A DNA stretch of 64,000 nucleotides from positions 62,001 through 126,000 of the forward strand of contig NZ_JAAKGV010000022.1 in assembly GCF_011043735.1 (NCBI RefSeq), read 5' to 3'. Positions 7,677 to 16,743 of this stretch are shown here, in pieces. The position numbers and the translations under genes are program-made. Origin of the DNA: Methylobacterium sp. DB0501 (GTDB taxonomy: Bacteria; Pseudomonadota; Alphaproteobacteria; Rhizobiales; Beijerinckiaceae). The first letter of the stretch is position 1; each line of letters starts with the position of its first letter. The notes under the pieces were generated by a model, which saw nothing but the letters and a program-made list of their open reading frames with translations, did no database searches and had not been told where the DNA came from.

Positions 7677-8930
7677 TCACTCCCCGTACTGAGATAGACG
7701 CAGGCCCGTGAACTGCCAGCGCTGGTGAGGGTAGAAGAAGTTCCTATAGGTCGGCCGGCTATGTCCCTGCGGCGTCGCCGCCGACGCACCGCGCAGCACG
7801 AACTGGCTGACCATGAACTTGCCGTTATACTCGCCGAGCGCGCCCGGCAGCGGGCGGTAGCCCGGATAGGCGCTGTAGGCGCTGCGGGTCCATTGCCAGA
7901 CATGGCCGAAGGCGGCGTCGAGGGAGCCGCTCGCCGCCTCCCACTCGGCCTCCGTCGGCAGGTCGCGCCCGGCCCAGCGGGCGAAGGCGTCGGCCTCGTA
8001 GTAGCTGACATGGGTGACCGGCAGAGCCGGATCGACGGGCTTCAACCCGGCGAGCGTCATGCTCGACCACACCCCGTCGGCCCGGCGCCAGTAACCCGGC
8101 GCCTCCCAGCCCTCGTTCTGCGCGGCGACGTAGCCGTCGGAGAGCCACAGCCCGGGCTTGGCGTAGCCGCCATCCTGCATGAATTCGAGCCACTCGCCGT
8201 TGGTGACGAGGGCGCGGTCGAGGCTCACGGGCCGCAGCAGGACGTCGTGGCGCGGCTCCTCGTTGTCGAAATGGAAGCCTGCGCCCGCATGTCCCATCTG
8301 GGTCACGCCGCCCGGGAGCGCCACGCGGCCCTGCTTCTGCTCGAGGGAGGGCCAGCGCCAGCCCGGGTCGTAGGCCGGCAGCAGCGGGTTCTGGGCGAAG
8401 GCGTGCAGGATGTCGGTGAGCATCAGCTCCTGGTGCTGCTGCTCGTGGTGCAGGCCGATCTCGACGATGCCGACGATCTCCGCGAGCGTCCCCTCCGAGG
8501 CCCCGGCGATCAGGTCGGCGACGGCGTGGTCGACATGGGCGCGGTAGGCCGCCACCTCGTCGCAGGTGGGGCGGGTGACGAGGCCGCGGCTGATCCGCGG
8601 CGCGCGCGGGCCCGCCTGCACGTAGTAGGAGTTGAACAGGTAGAAGAAGCGCTCGTCGAAGACGGCATAGCCCGGCACCATCGCGGTCAGCAGGAACTGC
8701 TCGAAGAACCAGGTCGTGTGGGCGCGGTGCCACTTGGTCGGGCTCGCATCCGGCATCGACTGGATCTGCTGGTCCTCCGGGGAGAGCGGGGCGGCACGGC
8801 GCTCGGTCTCGTCGCGGACGTGGCGGAAGGCCGCGATCCAGGCCCCCCGGTCGATCGGGCGGGCATCCACGGGGGGCGGAGGGAACGCGGGGCGCGTGTC
8901 GGGGACCTGCGCGGTCGCGGTCGCTGCCAT
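7677..8930 (-). CDS. egtB: Ergothioneine biosynthesis sulfoxide synthase EgtB
   Basis: Non-heme iron enzyme joining hercynine with a thiol donor (gamma-glutamylcysteine or cysteine) using oxygen. The N-terminal DinB-like half carries the iron-ligand histidines in KWHRAHTTWFFEQF and HHEQQHQELMLTDILHA; the C-terminal half is a formylglycine-enzyme-type fold (DLPTEAEWEAASG, HVWQWTRSAY, VLRGASAATP, RPTYRNFFYPHQRWQFTGLRL). I prefer ATG 8930 (417 aa), which has GAGGGA 7 nt upstream, over the in-frame ATG at 8945, which has no visible ribosome site. First gene of the egtB-egtD unit. Confidence 0.95.
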   Translation of the reverse strand: MAATATAQVPDTRPAFPPPPVDARPIDRGAWIAAFRHVRDETERRAAPLSPEDQQIQSMPDASPTKWHRAHTTWFFEQFLLTAMVPGYAVFDERFFYLFNSYYVQAGPRAPRISRGLVTRPTCDEVAAYRAHVDHAVADLIAGASEGTLAEIVGIVEIGLHHEQQHQELMLTDILHAFAQNPLLPAYDPGWRWPSLEQKQGRVALPGGVTQMGHAGAGFHFDNEEPRHDVLLRPVSLDRALVTNGEWLEFMQDGGYAKPGLWLSDGYVAAQNEGWEAPGYWRRADGVWSSMTLAGLKPVDPALPVTHVSYYEADAFARWAGRDLPTEAEWEAASGSLDAAFGHVWQWTRSAYSAYPGYRPLPGALGEYNGKFMVSQFVLRGASAATPQGHSRPTYRNFFYPHQRWQFTGLRLSQYGE

Positions 8931-9152
8931 CGGATCATCCCTCATGCGTCGATGGATCGTTCACGATCAACGTCGGTCGGGGGAATGCGTTTCTCCAGCG
9001 CGGCGTTACCGCGCAGCTTGGGCCCCGGTGCCGCCGCGCCGCTTGTGCGTTGCAACGAGAAGCCCGGCCATTCTGCCGCCGCTTTGACCAAGCCTTAACG
9101 ATCGCGCCGGACTCTCGACGGCAATCTCCATACCTCTCGGTCAAGACCTCTC

Positions 9153-10028
9153 ATGCGGTTCGATCTGATGGCCGGCACTGCCGCGGCGCCCCTGGCGCCG
9201 ATCACCCGTGCGCCGGTGGTTCTCGTGTTCGATTCCGGCCTCGGCGGCCTCACGGTGCTCGCCGAGGTGCGGCGCGCCCGGCCCGATGCCCGGGTGGTCT
9301 ACGCCGCCGACGACGCGGCCTTCCCGTATGGCGGCCTCGCCGAGCCGGTGCTGGTGGCGCGGGTGCTCGCCGTCATGGAGCGGCTGATCGCGCTGCACGC
9401 CCCCGACCTCGTCGTGGTGGCCTGCAACACCGCCTCGACCCTGGTGCTGCCGGCCCTGCGCCGGCGCTTCGACGTGCCCTTCGTCGGCACCGTGCCGCCG
9501 ATCAAGCCGGCCGCCGCCGCGACCCGCTCCGGCCTCGTCAGCGTGCTCGCCACCCCCGGCACCGTGCGGCGCGACTATACCCGCGACCTCGTCGAGACCT
9601 ACGCGGCCGGCTGCAGCGTCACCCTGGTCGGCGCCACCGGCCTCGCCTCCCTCGCCGAGGCGGCGCTCTCCGGCCTGCCGGTCTCGGATGCCGACCTCTG
9701 GGCCGAGATCGGGCCGTGCTTCGTCGAGGGCGAGGCCGGCCGCACCGACGTGGTGGTGCTCGCCTGCACCCATTACCCCCTGCTGCTCGCCCGCTACCAG
9801 GCCCTCGCCCCCTGGCCGGTGACCTGGATCGATCCCGCCCCGGCGATCGCCCGGCGGATGATCCAGCTGATCGGCGGTCCCCTCCGCCGGACCGGCGACG
9901 ATACACCCGGCCCGGTGCTCGCCGCCTTCACCTCCGGCGACCGGCTGACGCCGGCCCTGCGCACGGCGCTCGCCGATCGCGGCGTCGCCGAGGTGGCCTT
10001 CGAGGCGATGCCGCTCGTGCTGCAGTGA
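9153..10028 (+). CDS. murI: Glutamate racemase
   Basis: Makes D-glutamate for peptidoglycan. The 291-residue product shows both catalytic cysteines: C91 in VVACNTAST and C205 in VLACTHYPL, plus the N-terminal VFDSGLGGLTVL strand and the AFPYGG loop. It reads divergently from egtB with a 222-bp gap from the egtB start. It is followed by the hydrolase gene after 36 bp, perhaps co-transcribed. Confidence 0.95.
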   Translation: MRFDLMAGTAAAPLAPITRAPVVLVFDSGLGGLTVLAEVRRARPDARVVYAADDAAFPYGGLAEPVLVARVLAVMERLIALHAPDLVVVACNTASTLVLPALRRRFDVPFVGTVPPIKPAAAATRSGLVSVLATPGTVRRDYTRDLVETYAAGCSVTLVGATGLASLAEAALSGLPVSDADLWAEIGPCFVEGEAGRTDVVVLACTHYPLLLARYQALAPWPVTWIDPAPAIARRMIQLIGGPLRRTGDDTPGPVLAAFTSGDRLTPALRTALADRGVAEVAFEAMPLVLQ

Positions 10029-10064
10029 GCCGGATCCAGTGAGCCGGCCCCCCTGCGAGGTCCC

Positions 10065-10886
10065 GTGGCCCTCGCGCGGCCGATGACGGTCGCGGCCATC
10101 CTGCTCGTCGCGGTGCTGGCGCTCTACGGCGCGGTGATCGCGGCGTTCTGGTGGTTCCAGCGCGGCCTGCTCTATCCGGGGCAGGGCGGTCCGGTGCCGG
10201 CCGATACGGCGCGCCTGCCGCCGGCCGTCGAGACGATCACGGTTCCGACCGCGGATGGCGAGCGCCTGCGCGCCCTCTGGCTGCCGCCGGCCCCGGGCGC
10301 CGGCATGGTGGTGAGCTTCCACGGCAATGCCTCGCTCCCCGAATGGCACGCGGAGCGCTTCGCCGCCGGGCCGTGGCGGGCCCGGGGCTGGGGCATGATG
10401 GCGCCGGCGTATCGCGGCTATCCGGGCTCGACCGGCCGCCCGAGCGAGGCCGGCCTGATCGCCGACGGCCTCGCGGCCGTGGCGGAGGCGCGGCGCCGCG
10501 CCCCCGGGGCGCCCGTGCTTCTGCACGGCCATTCCCTCGGCGCGGCGGTCGCCGTCGCGGTGGCGGCCCGGATCGGGGCGGAGGGCGTGCAGGGTCTCTA
10601 CCTGGAAGCGCCGTTCGACTCGATGACCGCGATGGCCCGCTACCATTTCCGCTTCCTGCCGGCGGGGCTCCTCGCCGACACGTGGCACTCCGACAGGATC
10701 ATCGGCACCGTCTCCGTGCCGATCCTGATCGTGCACGGCGAATCCGACCCGGTGATCCCCGAGAAGTACGGCGCCCGCCTCGCGCGGATCGCCCGGGCCG
10801 ACTTCGTCGGGGTGCCGGGCGACCACGTCTCGATCTTGGGAACCCGGGATGGCAAGGCCGCGGCGCGGTTCCGGCCAGCCCCTTGA
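10065..10886 (+). CDS. Alpha/beta hydrolase (membrane-anchored)
   Basis: 273 residues: an N-terminal membrane anchor (about 8-30) and an alpha/beta-hydrolase fold with the oxyanion strand VVSFHGNAS, nucleophile elbow GHS157LG, catalytic Asp in HGESDPVIPEKY and catalytic His in VPGDHVSIL. It resembles the BEM46/YqhA-type serine hydrolases, whose substrates are mostly unknown. The start is GTG 10065 with GAGG 5 nt upstream; ATG 10083 is an alternative. It sits 36 bp after murI. Confidence 0.85.
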   Translation: MALARPMTVAAILLVAVLALYGAVIAAFWWFQRGLLYPGQGGPVPADTARLPPAVETITVPTADGERLRALWLPPAPGAGMVVSFHGNASLPEWHAERFAAGPWRARGWGMMAPAYRGYPGSTGRPSEAGLIADGLAAVAEARRRAPGAPVLLHGHSLGAAVAVAVAARIGAEGVQGLYLEAPFDSMTAMARYHFRFLPAGLLADTWHSDRIIGTVSVPILIVHGESDPVIPEKYGARLARIARADFVGVPGDHVSILGTRDGKAAARFRPAP

Positions 10887-10889
10887 GTC

Positions 10890-10918
10890 TTGACCCGAAA
10901 CGGTTCGTCGCCTAAGAG
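10890..10918 (+). promoter_or_regulatory. Candidate rpsD promoter
   Basis: TTGACC (10890-10895), a 17-nt spacer and TAAGAG (10913-10918) lie just after the hydrolase stop and about 150 bp before the rpsD start. The spacing is ideal; the -10 is only a moderate match. Confidence 0.4.
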
Positions 10919-11065
10919 CGCCCGGTTCGTGGGGCTCCGGTTCGGGGCCCCGCAGCATTTTGCGCACCCGCGAGCGGCTCGTCACGGCCGCTCTGTCGCC
11001 CCGGATTCGGGGGGAGGAGGGCGCGTTCCTCTCATACGTGATGCAGATTCTCTAGAGGACACGCG

Positions 11066-11683
11066 ATGTCGAAACGCGTTCAGGCGAAGCACAAGCTCGA
11101 TCGCCGCATGGGCCAGAACATCTGGGGCCGCCCGAAGAGCCCCGTGAACCGCCGCGAGTACGGCCCGGGCCAGCACGGCCAGCGCCGCAAGGGCAAGATG
11201 TCCGACTTCGGCACGCAGCTGCGCGCCAAGCAGAAGCTCAAGGGCTACTACGGCAACATCACCGAGAAGCAGTTCCGCCGCTACTACGCCGAGGCGATCC
11301 GCCTGCGCGGCGACTCGGGCGAGAACCTGGTCGGCCTGCTCGAGCGCCGCCTCGACGCGGTGGTGTACCGCTCCAAGTTCGTGGCGACCCCATTCGCCGC
11401 CCGCCAGTTCGTGAACCACGGCCACATCCGGGTGAACGGCGTGCGCGTCAACATCCCGAGCTACCTCGTCAAGCCGGACGACGTGATCGAGATCAAGGAA
11501 TCGTCCAAGCAGCTCGAGATCGTCGTGGTGGCGAGCCAGCTCGCCGAGCGCGACGTGCCCGACTACATCGAGGTCGACCACGGCAAGATGACCGCGCGCA
11601 TGACCCGCGTGCCGACCCTGTCCGAGGTCCCGTACCCGGTGCAGATGGAGCCGAACCTGGTCATCGAGTTCTACTCGCGCTGA
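11066..11683 (+). CDS. rpsD: 30S ribosomal protein S4
   Basis: Primary 16S rRNA-binding protein of the small subunit, nucleating assembly of the 5' domain. 205 residues, the family length. It opens MSKRVQAKHKLDRRMGQNIWG, has GPGQHGQRRKGKMSDFG, and an S4 RNA-binding domain (LERRLDAVVYRSKFVATPFAARQFVNHGHIRVNG). It lacks the Zn-binding CXXC cluster, as in many proteobacteria. Transcribed alone, not within an alpha operon, and closed by a strong terminator. Confidence 0.98.
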   Translation: MSKRVQAKHKLDRRMGQNIWGRPKSPVNRREYGPGQHGQRRKGKMSDFGTQLRAKQKLKGYYGNITEKQFRRYYAEAIRLRGDSGENLVGLLERRLDAVVYRSKFVATPFAARQFVNHGHIRVNGVRVNIPSYLVKPDDVIEIKESSKQLEIVVVASQLAERDVPDYIEVDHGKMTARMTRVPTLSEVPYPVQMEPNLVIEFYSR

Positions 11684-11715
11684 TCCGCGCGACGCGAGAA
11701 CCGAGACGTTTTTGG

Positions 11716-11743
11716 AAAGCCGCCCGAGAGGGCGGCTTTTCTA
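11716..11743 (+). terminator. Rho-independent terminator of rpsD
   Basis: AAAGCCGCCC (11716-11725), loop GAGA, GGGCGGCTTT (11730-11739), then TTCTATTT. A 10-bp stem followed by a T-rich run 33 bp after the stop. Confidence 0.9.
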
Positions 11744-11887
11744 TTTGGGCTGAAGACGGGCGCCGCTTCGCGCCGGCCGCCCGAGACGAGGCCCGCTCCC
11801 ACACCGTGCTGCGAGACCGGGCAAGCGCGGGAGCGCCGGCTCCGCGATGCCCGGAATCGTCGATCGCGTCGGGCGGACGTGGCGATG

Positions 11888-11932
11888 GAGCATTTTCCGA
11901 CGAACCGGTGTCCACTTCGTCGGAAAACACTC
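11888..11932. repeat. REP-like palindrome, family A (full copy)
   Basis: Arms TTTTCCGACGAA (11893-11904) and TTCGTCGGAAAA (11916-11927) around CCGGTGTCCAC, extended outward by GAG...CTC. Located between the convergent rpsD and HIT genes. A partial copy of the same core occurs at 45644-45668. The rest of the interval up to 12033 shows no gene. Confidence 0.75.
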
Positions 11933-12033
11933 TAAGCAGATCTCGCAAAAGTGGCTGCCAGGTTTGCGACAAAAATCTGCGACAAGATAAGAGTCTACGC
12001 GCACGAAGCGTTGGTCTGCCAACGCGAGTCTGC

Positions 12034-12465
12034 TCAGCTCGCGAGCGCCGCCCGGATCCGCTCCGCATGCTGCGCCAGGACGGCCGGATCGGCCATGCCC
12101 TCGACATGGCGCCGCGGCGCGACGCCCTCGTGCCGGGGCAGGACGTGGACGTGGAGGTGGTACACCGTCTGGCCCGCCGCCGCCTCGTTGTACTGGTAGA
12201 CTGCGACGCCGTCGGCCGCGAAGGCTGCCTTGGCGGCTCGGGCCACCGTCTGGACGGCGGCGTAGAGAGGGCCGAGGGTGGCCGGGTCCGCGTCGAGGAG
12301 GTTGCGGCTCGGGGTCTTGGGCACCACCAGCGTGTGGCCGTCGGCCTGGGGCATCACGTCCATGAAGGCGATGACGTGCTCGTCCTCGTAGACCTTGTGG
12401 CAGGGGATCTCGCCCCGCAGGATCTTGCCGAAGATGTTCTGGGGGTCGTAGGCGGTCTCGGTCAT
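12034..12465 (-). CDS. HIT family protein
   Basis: Histidine-triad nucleotide-binding hydrolase, 143 residues, HINT-like. The signature HLHVHVLPR near residue 100 is the His-x-His-x-His-xx active-site strand. The N-terminal FGKILRGEIPCHKVYEDEHVIAFMDVMPQADGHTLVVPK matches the family well. The start is ATG 12465 with AGGACGAG upstream; codons further upstream belong to a REP-like element rather than a gene. Physiological substrate is unknown (purine phosphoramidates for characterised members). Confidence 0.93.
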   Translation of the reverse strand: MTETAYDPQNIFGKILRGEIPCHKVYEDEHVIAFMDVMPQADGHTLVVPKTPSRNLLDADPATLGPLYAAVQTVARAAKAAFAADGVAVYQYNEAAAGQTVYHLHVHVLPRHEGVAPRRHVEGMADPAVLAQHAERIRAALAS

Positions 12466-12519
12466 CGTCTCGTCCTGTCGGGCGCCAACCCGTTCGCTGA
12501 CGCGTCGTGCCGCCCTGCC

Positions 12520-12555
12520 GGCCATCTCGGGTTCCGCTGCGCGGCCCCGCGATGA
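12520..12555. repeat. REP-like element, family D (diverged copy)
   Basis: GCCATCTCGGGTTCCGCTGC followed by GCGGCCCCGCGATGAC matches the copies at 17204-17233 and 57998-58033 (pattern ATCCCGGG-n-TCCGCTGCGC-n-GCCCCGGGAT) with several substitutions. It lies between the HIT gene and the upstream amidohydrolase gene. Confidence 0.6.
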
Positions 12556-12613
12556 CGCAGGGAGAAGGCGTCGCCGGAGCTTATCCGAACGGCCGCCCTC
12601 CCGGAACCGCCCC

Positions 12614-13783
12614 TCAGCCGGCGGCCGCCGCCGAGCGCCGCTCGACCAGCCGGGCGAAATACGCTGCGCCGAGCGGGATGATCGCATCGTCGAAGTCGAA
12701 GGCGGCGTTGTGCAGGTTCGCGCCGGCCTTGCCCCCGAGCCAAGCATAGGCGCCCGGCACCGCGTGCAGCATGTCGGCGAAGTCCTCGCTGCCCATCTTG
12801 GGCTCGGGCGCGGTGTCGACCTTGGCGGCGCCGAACAGCTCGGTGGCGATCTCGGCGGCGGCCTGGGCCTGCGCCTCGGCGTTGCGCAGGACCGAGAAGA
12901 TGTTGCGGATCTCGACCGTGATCTCGGCCCCGAAGGTCGCCGCGATGCCGGCCGAGATCTCGCGCATGCGCTTGGCGACCAGGGCGCGGATGTCGTCGTC
13001 GAAGGTGCGGATCGTGCCGGCGAGGTGGGCCTCCTCGGGGATCACGTTGTAGGCCGCGCCGGCATGGACCTGGGTGATCGACACGACCGCCGATTGCAGT
13101 GGGTCGGCATTGCGGCTGACGATGGTCTGGATCGCCTGGACCAGCGCGGCCTGGACCACGACGGGATCGATGCCGCGGTTCGGCTGCGCCCCGTGGGCGC
13201 CGCGTCCCACGATGCGGATGTCGAAGAAGTCGGCCGCCGCCATGGCGGCGCCGGCCCGCACCGAGAGTTCCCCGGTGCGTCCGCTCGGGTTGTTGTGCAG
13301 GCCGTAGACCTCGTCGCAGGGGAACCGCGAGAACAGCCCGTCGGCCAGCATGGCGCGGGCGCCGCCCAGGCCTTCCTCGGCGGGCTGGAAGATGAACACC
13401 GCGGTGCCGTCGAAGTCGCGGGTCTCGGCCAGGTACTTGGCGGCGCCGAGCAGGATCGTGGTGTGGCCGTCATGGCCGCAGGCGTGCATCTTGCCCGGCA
13501 CCGTCGAGCGGTAGGGGAGGTTGGTCGCCTCCTCGATCGGCAGGGCGTCCATGTCGGCGCGGAGCCCGATGCGCCGGGTGCTGGTGCCGCGGCCCTTCAG
13601 CACCCCGACCACGCCGGTGCGGCCGACCTCGCGATGCACCTCGATCCCCCAGGAGGCGAGTTTGTCCGCCACGATGCCGGAGGTGCGCACCTCCTCGAAG
13701 CCGAGTTCGGGATGGGCGTGCAGGTCGCGCCGGATCGCGGTGAGCGCGTCGAGGTCGGCGGAGATGCGGTCGATCGGGGACAT
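12614..13783 (-). CDS. M20 family metallo-amidohydrolase (hippurate hydrolase-like)
   Basis: Cytoplasmic zinc-dependent N-acyl amino acid amidohydrolase. The 389-residue product has the M20D layout: RDLHAHPELGFEE at the N-terminus, RADMDALPI, the metal-binding MHACGHDGHTT, the catalytic PAEEGLGGARAM, and GRGAHGAQPNRGIDPV of the lid domain; a terminal metal ligand is in LHNAAFDFDD. Start ATG 13783 has GGAGCG 9 nt upstream. The frame is open further upstream, but that part is antisense to the next gene. True substrate cannot be told from sequence. Confidence 0.92.
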   Translation of the reverse strand: MSPIDRISADLDALTAIRRDLHAHPELGFEEVRTSGIVADKLASWGIEVHREVGRTGVVGVLKGRGTSTRRIGLRADMDALPIEEATNLPYRSTVPGKMHACGHDGHTTILLGAAKYLAETRDFDGTAVFIFQPAEEGLGGARAMLADGLFSRFPCDEVYGLHNNPSGRTGELSVRAGAAMAAADFFDIRIVGRGAHGAQPNRGIDPVVVQAALVQAIQTIVSRNADPLQSAVVSITQVHAGAAYNVIPEEAHLAGTIRTFDDDIRALVAKRMREISAGIAATFGAEITVEIRNIFSVLRNAEAQAQAAAEIATELFGAAKVDTAPEPKMGSEDFADMLHAVPGAYAWLGGKAGANLHNAAFDFDDAIIPLGAAYFARLVERRSAAAAG

Positions 13784-13941
13784 GCGGCGGGACGCTCCGG
13801 GCGGCGACGTTTCTTGGCGGCCCGCATCGCGCGGGGCCTGGACGGGGCGCATCCTCAGATGCGGTCCCGCCCGAGTCCAGGGGCGCGGATGCATGGCTGG
13901 CGCCTTGCGCCTTGCTCCTCGGCGTCCCGCGCCCCGGTCGC

Positions 13942-15303
13942 TCAATCGGCGATGGCGCCGTAGACGAGCTGCTTGATCTCGCGCCGGTAGAAGGCCCGGC
14001 TCGGGCCCGGCGCCTGGGTCATCATCACCACCGCCAGTTCCTCCTTGGGATCGACCCAGAAGAACGTGCCGGCATAGCCCGCCCATAGGAACTCGCCCTT
14101 CGAGCCCGGCACGCCGGCGATGCCGGCCTCCTTGCGCACCATGAAGCCGAGGCCGAACGTGTAGCCGGGTACGCCCATCAGCAGTTCGCCGGGGCCGACC
14201 ACCGGCTTGATGCGTTCGCCGAGATGGTCGGCGGTCATCAATTCGACGCTGGTGCGGCTGAGCACCCGCGCACCGTCGAGGCTGCCGCCGTCGAGCATGG
14301 CTTGCGCGAAGCGCAGGTAGTCGGCGGCGGTGCCGTAGCCGCCGGCGCCGCCGGAATCGTTCTTCGGCACGGCGCCGTCGATCAGCCGGTTTGGCGCTCC
14401 GGTGGCGGGATCGGTCGGCAGGGACTGGGCGATCCGCCCGGCCTTGTCGGCCGGCACCGAGAAGCCGGTCTCGCTCATCTTGAGCGGCCGCAGCACCCGT
14501 TCCGCCAGGTAGTCGCCGAGGCGCTGGCCCGAGGCTTTCTCGACCACGCGGCCGAGCACGTCGACCGCGAGGCTGTACTGCCAGACCGTGCCGGGCTGGT
14601 AGGCGAGCGGCGCGCCCGCGATCCTCGTCGTGAACTCCTCCGGGGTGAGGTCGGTGGTGTTGTAGTCGAAATCGGGCTTGAACAGCCCGGCTTTGGCGTA
14701 GGCCGCCTTCACCGCCGGGTTGGTGGTGATCTCGCCGTAGGCGAGGCCGGCGGTGTGGCGCAGAAGGTCCTGGACGGTCGGCGCGCGCTCCGCCGGCACC
14801 AGATCGGGCGAGGCCTCGCCGAGCGCGTTGGGGCGGCTCGCCGCCACCTTCGGGTCCTTGAACTCGGGCAGGTACTTCGAGACCGGGTCGGTGAGCTGGA
14901 GACGGCCGTCCTCCATCAGCGTCATGGCGGCGACCGAGGTCAGCGGCTTCGTCATCGAGTAGATGCGGAAGATCGCATCCTTCTCGAGCGGCGCGCCGGC
15001 GGCCTTGTCGCGGAATCCGACGCTCTCGGCGTAGGCGAGGCGTCCGCGCCGGGCGACCATCACCACCGCGCCGGGCAGGCGGCCGGCCGCCACCTCCTGC
15101 TCCATCACCTGCCGGATGCGGCCGAGCCGCTCGGCGGACAGCCCGACCTCCTCCGGCCGAGCCGGCGCCAGGGCCTCGCCGCTGCGCGGCCTCAGGGCCT
15201 GATCGGCCAGGGCCGGCACGGCGAGCACCGTGAGCGCTACCCCGATGCACCCCAGAAGCAACCGGCGGGACGCGCATCCGCGTCCTCCCTCGCTCGTCCG
15301 CAT
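13942..15303 (-). CDS. Secreted serine hydrolase of the beta-lactamase/class C fold
   Basis: 453 residues with a signal peptide (1-34, ending PALA-DQ). Penicillin-binding-type motifs: S116-M-T-K119 and QYSLAVDVLG (the Tyr of YxN, with Leu in place of Asn), and a KEGFL-like GSKGEFLWAGYAGTFFWVDP C-terminal strand. The family includes esterases such as EstB and D-aminopeptidases; the altered YxN argues against a true beta-lactamase. Start ATG 15303 has GGAGCGG 8 nt upstream. Possibly transcribed with the amidohydrolase 158 bp downstream. Confidence 0.88.
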   Translation of the reverse strand: MRTSEGGRGCASRRLLLGCIGVALTVLAVPALADQALRPRSGEALAPARPEEVGLSAERLGRIRQVMEQEVAAGRLPGAVVMVARRGRLAYAESVGFRDKAAGAPLEKDAIFRIYSMTKPLTSVAAMTLMEDGRLQLTDPVSKYLPEFKDPKVAASRPNALGEASPDLVPAERAPTVQDLLRHTAGLAYGEITTNPAVKAAYAKAGLFKPDFDYNTTDLTPEEFTTRIAGAPLAYQPGTVWQYSLAVDVLGRVVEKASGQRLGDYLAERVLRPLKMSETGFSVPADKAGRIAQSLPTDPATGAPNRLIDGAVPKNDSGGAGGYGTAADYLRFAQAMLDGGSLDGARVLSRTSVELMTADHLGERIKPVVGPGELLMGVPGYTFGLGFMVRKEAGIAGVPGSKGEFLWAGYAGTFFWVDPKEELAVVMMTQAPGPSRAFYRREIKQLVYGAIAD

Positions 15304-15390
15304 GACGTTCCGCTCCCGAAAACCGGAGCCTCTTTCCGGGCCCCGTACATTCAAGCGTAACGGCGTGCCGGCCGGGGCGCTACCGCCCCG

Positions 15391-16611
15391 TCACTCCTCG
15401 CCTTTCCGGAAGGGCGTCGCCTCGTCGAGGGCTTCCGCCGCGGCCTCGACGTGGCGCGCCTCGCGGGCGAGGTAGTCGGCGATGGCCGCCCGCAGGCCCG
15501 GATCGGCGATGTCGTGGACCGAGTGCGTGATGACCGGGCGGTAGCCGCGGGCGAGCTTGTGCTCGCCCTGCGCCCCGGCCTCGACCCGGGCGAGGCCGCG
15601 GGCGATCGCGAAGTCGATTGCCTGATAGTAGCAGACCTCGAAATGCAGGAACGGGTGGTCCTCGATGCAGCCCCAGTTGCGGCCGTAGAGGGCGCGGTCG
15701 CCGATGAGGTTGATGGCGCCGGCCACGTACTGGCCCTCGCGGCGAGCCATCACCAGCAGGATGCGCTCGGGCATGCGCTCGCCGATGAGCGAGAAGAAGC
15801 GCCGGTTGAGGTAGGGCCGGCCCCATTTGCGCGAGCCGGTATCCATGTAGAAGCGGTAGAAGGCGTCCCAATGCGCTTCCGTCAGGTCCGAGCCGGTGAC
15901 CCACTCGACGGTGAGCCCGGCCGCGAGCGCGTCGCGCCGCTCGCGCTTGATCGCCTTGCGCTTGCGCGAGGCCAGCGCCCCGAGGAAATCGTCGAAGCTG
16001 GCGTAGCCGTCGTTGTCCCAGTGGAATTGCTGGTCGACCCGGCGCAGGAAGCCGAGATCGCCGGCCCGCTCGGCTTCCGTCTCGGGCAGGAAGGTCGCGT
16101 GGATCGAGGAAGCCTGGACCTGCTTGCGCAGGGCCCGCAGGCCGACGACGAGGGCGGCGGTGGCCTCCTCCGGATCCTCGCCCGGGGCGATCAGGAAGCG
16201 TGGGCCGGTGACCGGCGTGAACGGCACGCTGACCTGGAGCTTCGGATAGTAGCGGCCGCCGGCGCGCTCGAAGGCGTCGGCCCAGCCGTGATCGAACACG
16301 TACTCGCCCTGCGAATGGGACTTCAGGTAGCAGGGGGCGTATCCGATCACCGTGCCGTCGCGCTCGGCGGCGACGTGCAAGGGCAGCCAGCCGGTGCGCC
16401 CGCCGACGCAGCCCGATTCCTCGAGGGCCGCCAGGAAGGCGTGGCTGACGAAGGGGTTGTGGCTCTCGGCCGCCCCCGCCAGCGATTCGGCCGAGAAGGC
16501 GCAGCGGTCCCAGTCGGCCGCCGCGATCTCGGAGATGCGCTGGACGACGCGGACCTGCAAGGCGCCCGCCGCCGGGGTGGCGCCGCACCCTGCTTCGCCG
16601 GTATTCTCCAT
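15391..16611 (-). CDS. GNAT-fold N-acyltransferase-like protein (COG3146/DUF482)
   Basis: 406-residue cytoplasmic protein of the FemAB-like GNAT superfamily. Recognisable stretches are ESHNPFVSHAFLAALEESGCVG, WLPLHVAAERDGTVIGYAPCYLKSHSQGEYVFDHGWADAFER and the C-terminal HKLARGYRPVITHSVHDI. The family is widespread in alphaproteobacteria but has no established reaction. ATG 16611 (MENTGEAGCG) is the first convincing start. It reads divergently from the small membrane-protein gene. Confidence 0.88.
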   Translation of the reverse strand: MENTGEAGCGATPAAGALQVRVVQRISEIAAADWDRCAFSAESLAGAAESHNPFVSHAFLAALEESGCVGGRTGWLPLHVAAERDGTVIGYAPCYLKSHSQGEYVFDHGWADAFERAGGRYYPKLQVSVPFTPVTGPRFLIAPGEDPEEATAALVVGLRALRKQVQASSIHATFLPETEAERAGDLGFLRRVDQQFHWDNDGYASFDDFLGALASRKRKAIKRERRDALAAGLTVEWVTGSDLTEAHWDAFYRFYMDTGSRKWGRPYLNRRFFSLIGERMPERILLVMARREGQYVAGAINLIGDRALYGRNWGCIEDHPFLHFEVCYYQAIDFAIARGLARVEAGAQGEHKLARGYRPVITHSVHDIADPGLRAAIADYLAREARHVEAAAEALDEATPFRKGEE

Positions 16612-16743
16612 GGGATCGGGAGTTAGGTCGCGGGCCGCGGGACGGCAATGCGGCGCGGCCTCGCAGGCGTTCGGCGCGAGGGCGGGGCGCGAGGGCGGCA
16701 TGAGCGGGAACCGTCGGGCCGTCTTGCCACTTTGTTTCCCATC

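Noticed and set aside
12614..15277. A continuous 887-codon frame that would fuse the M20 amidohydrolase to an upstream protein
   Set aside because: The upstream part is the wrong frame of the serine hydrolase and reads as Arg/Pro-rich nonsense; the amidohydrolase has its own ATG and ribosome site at 13783.
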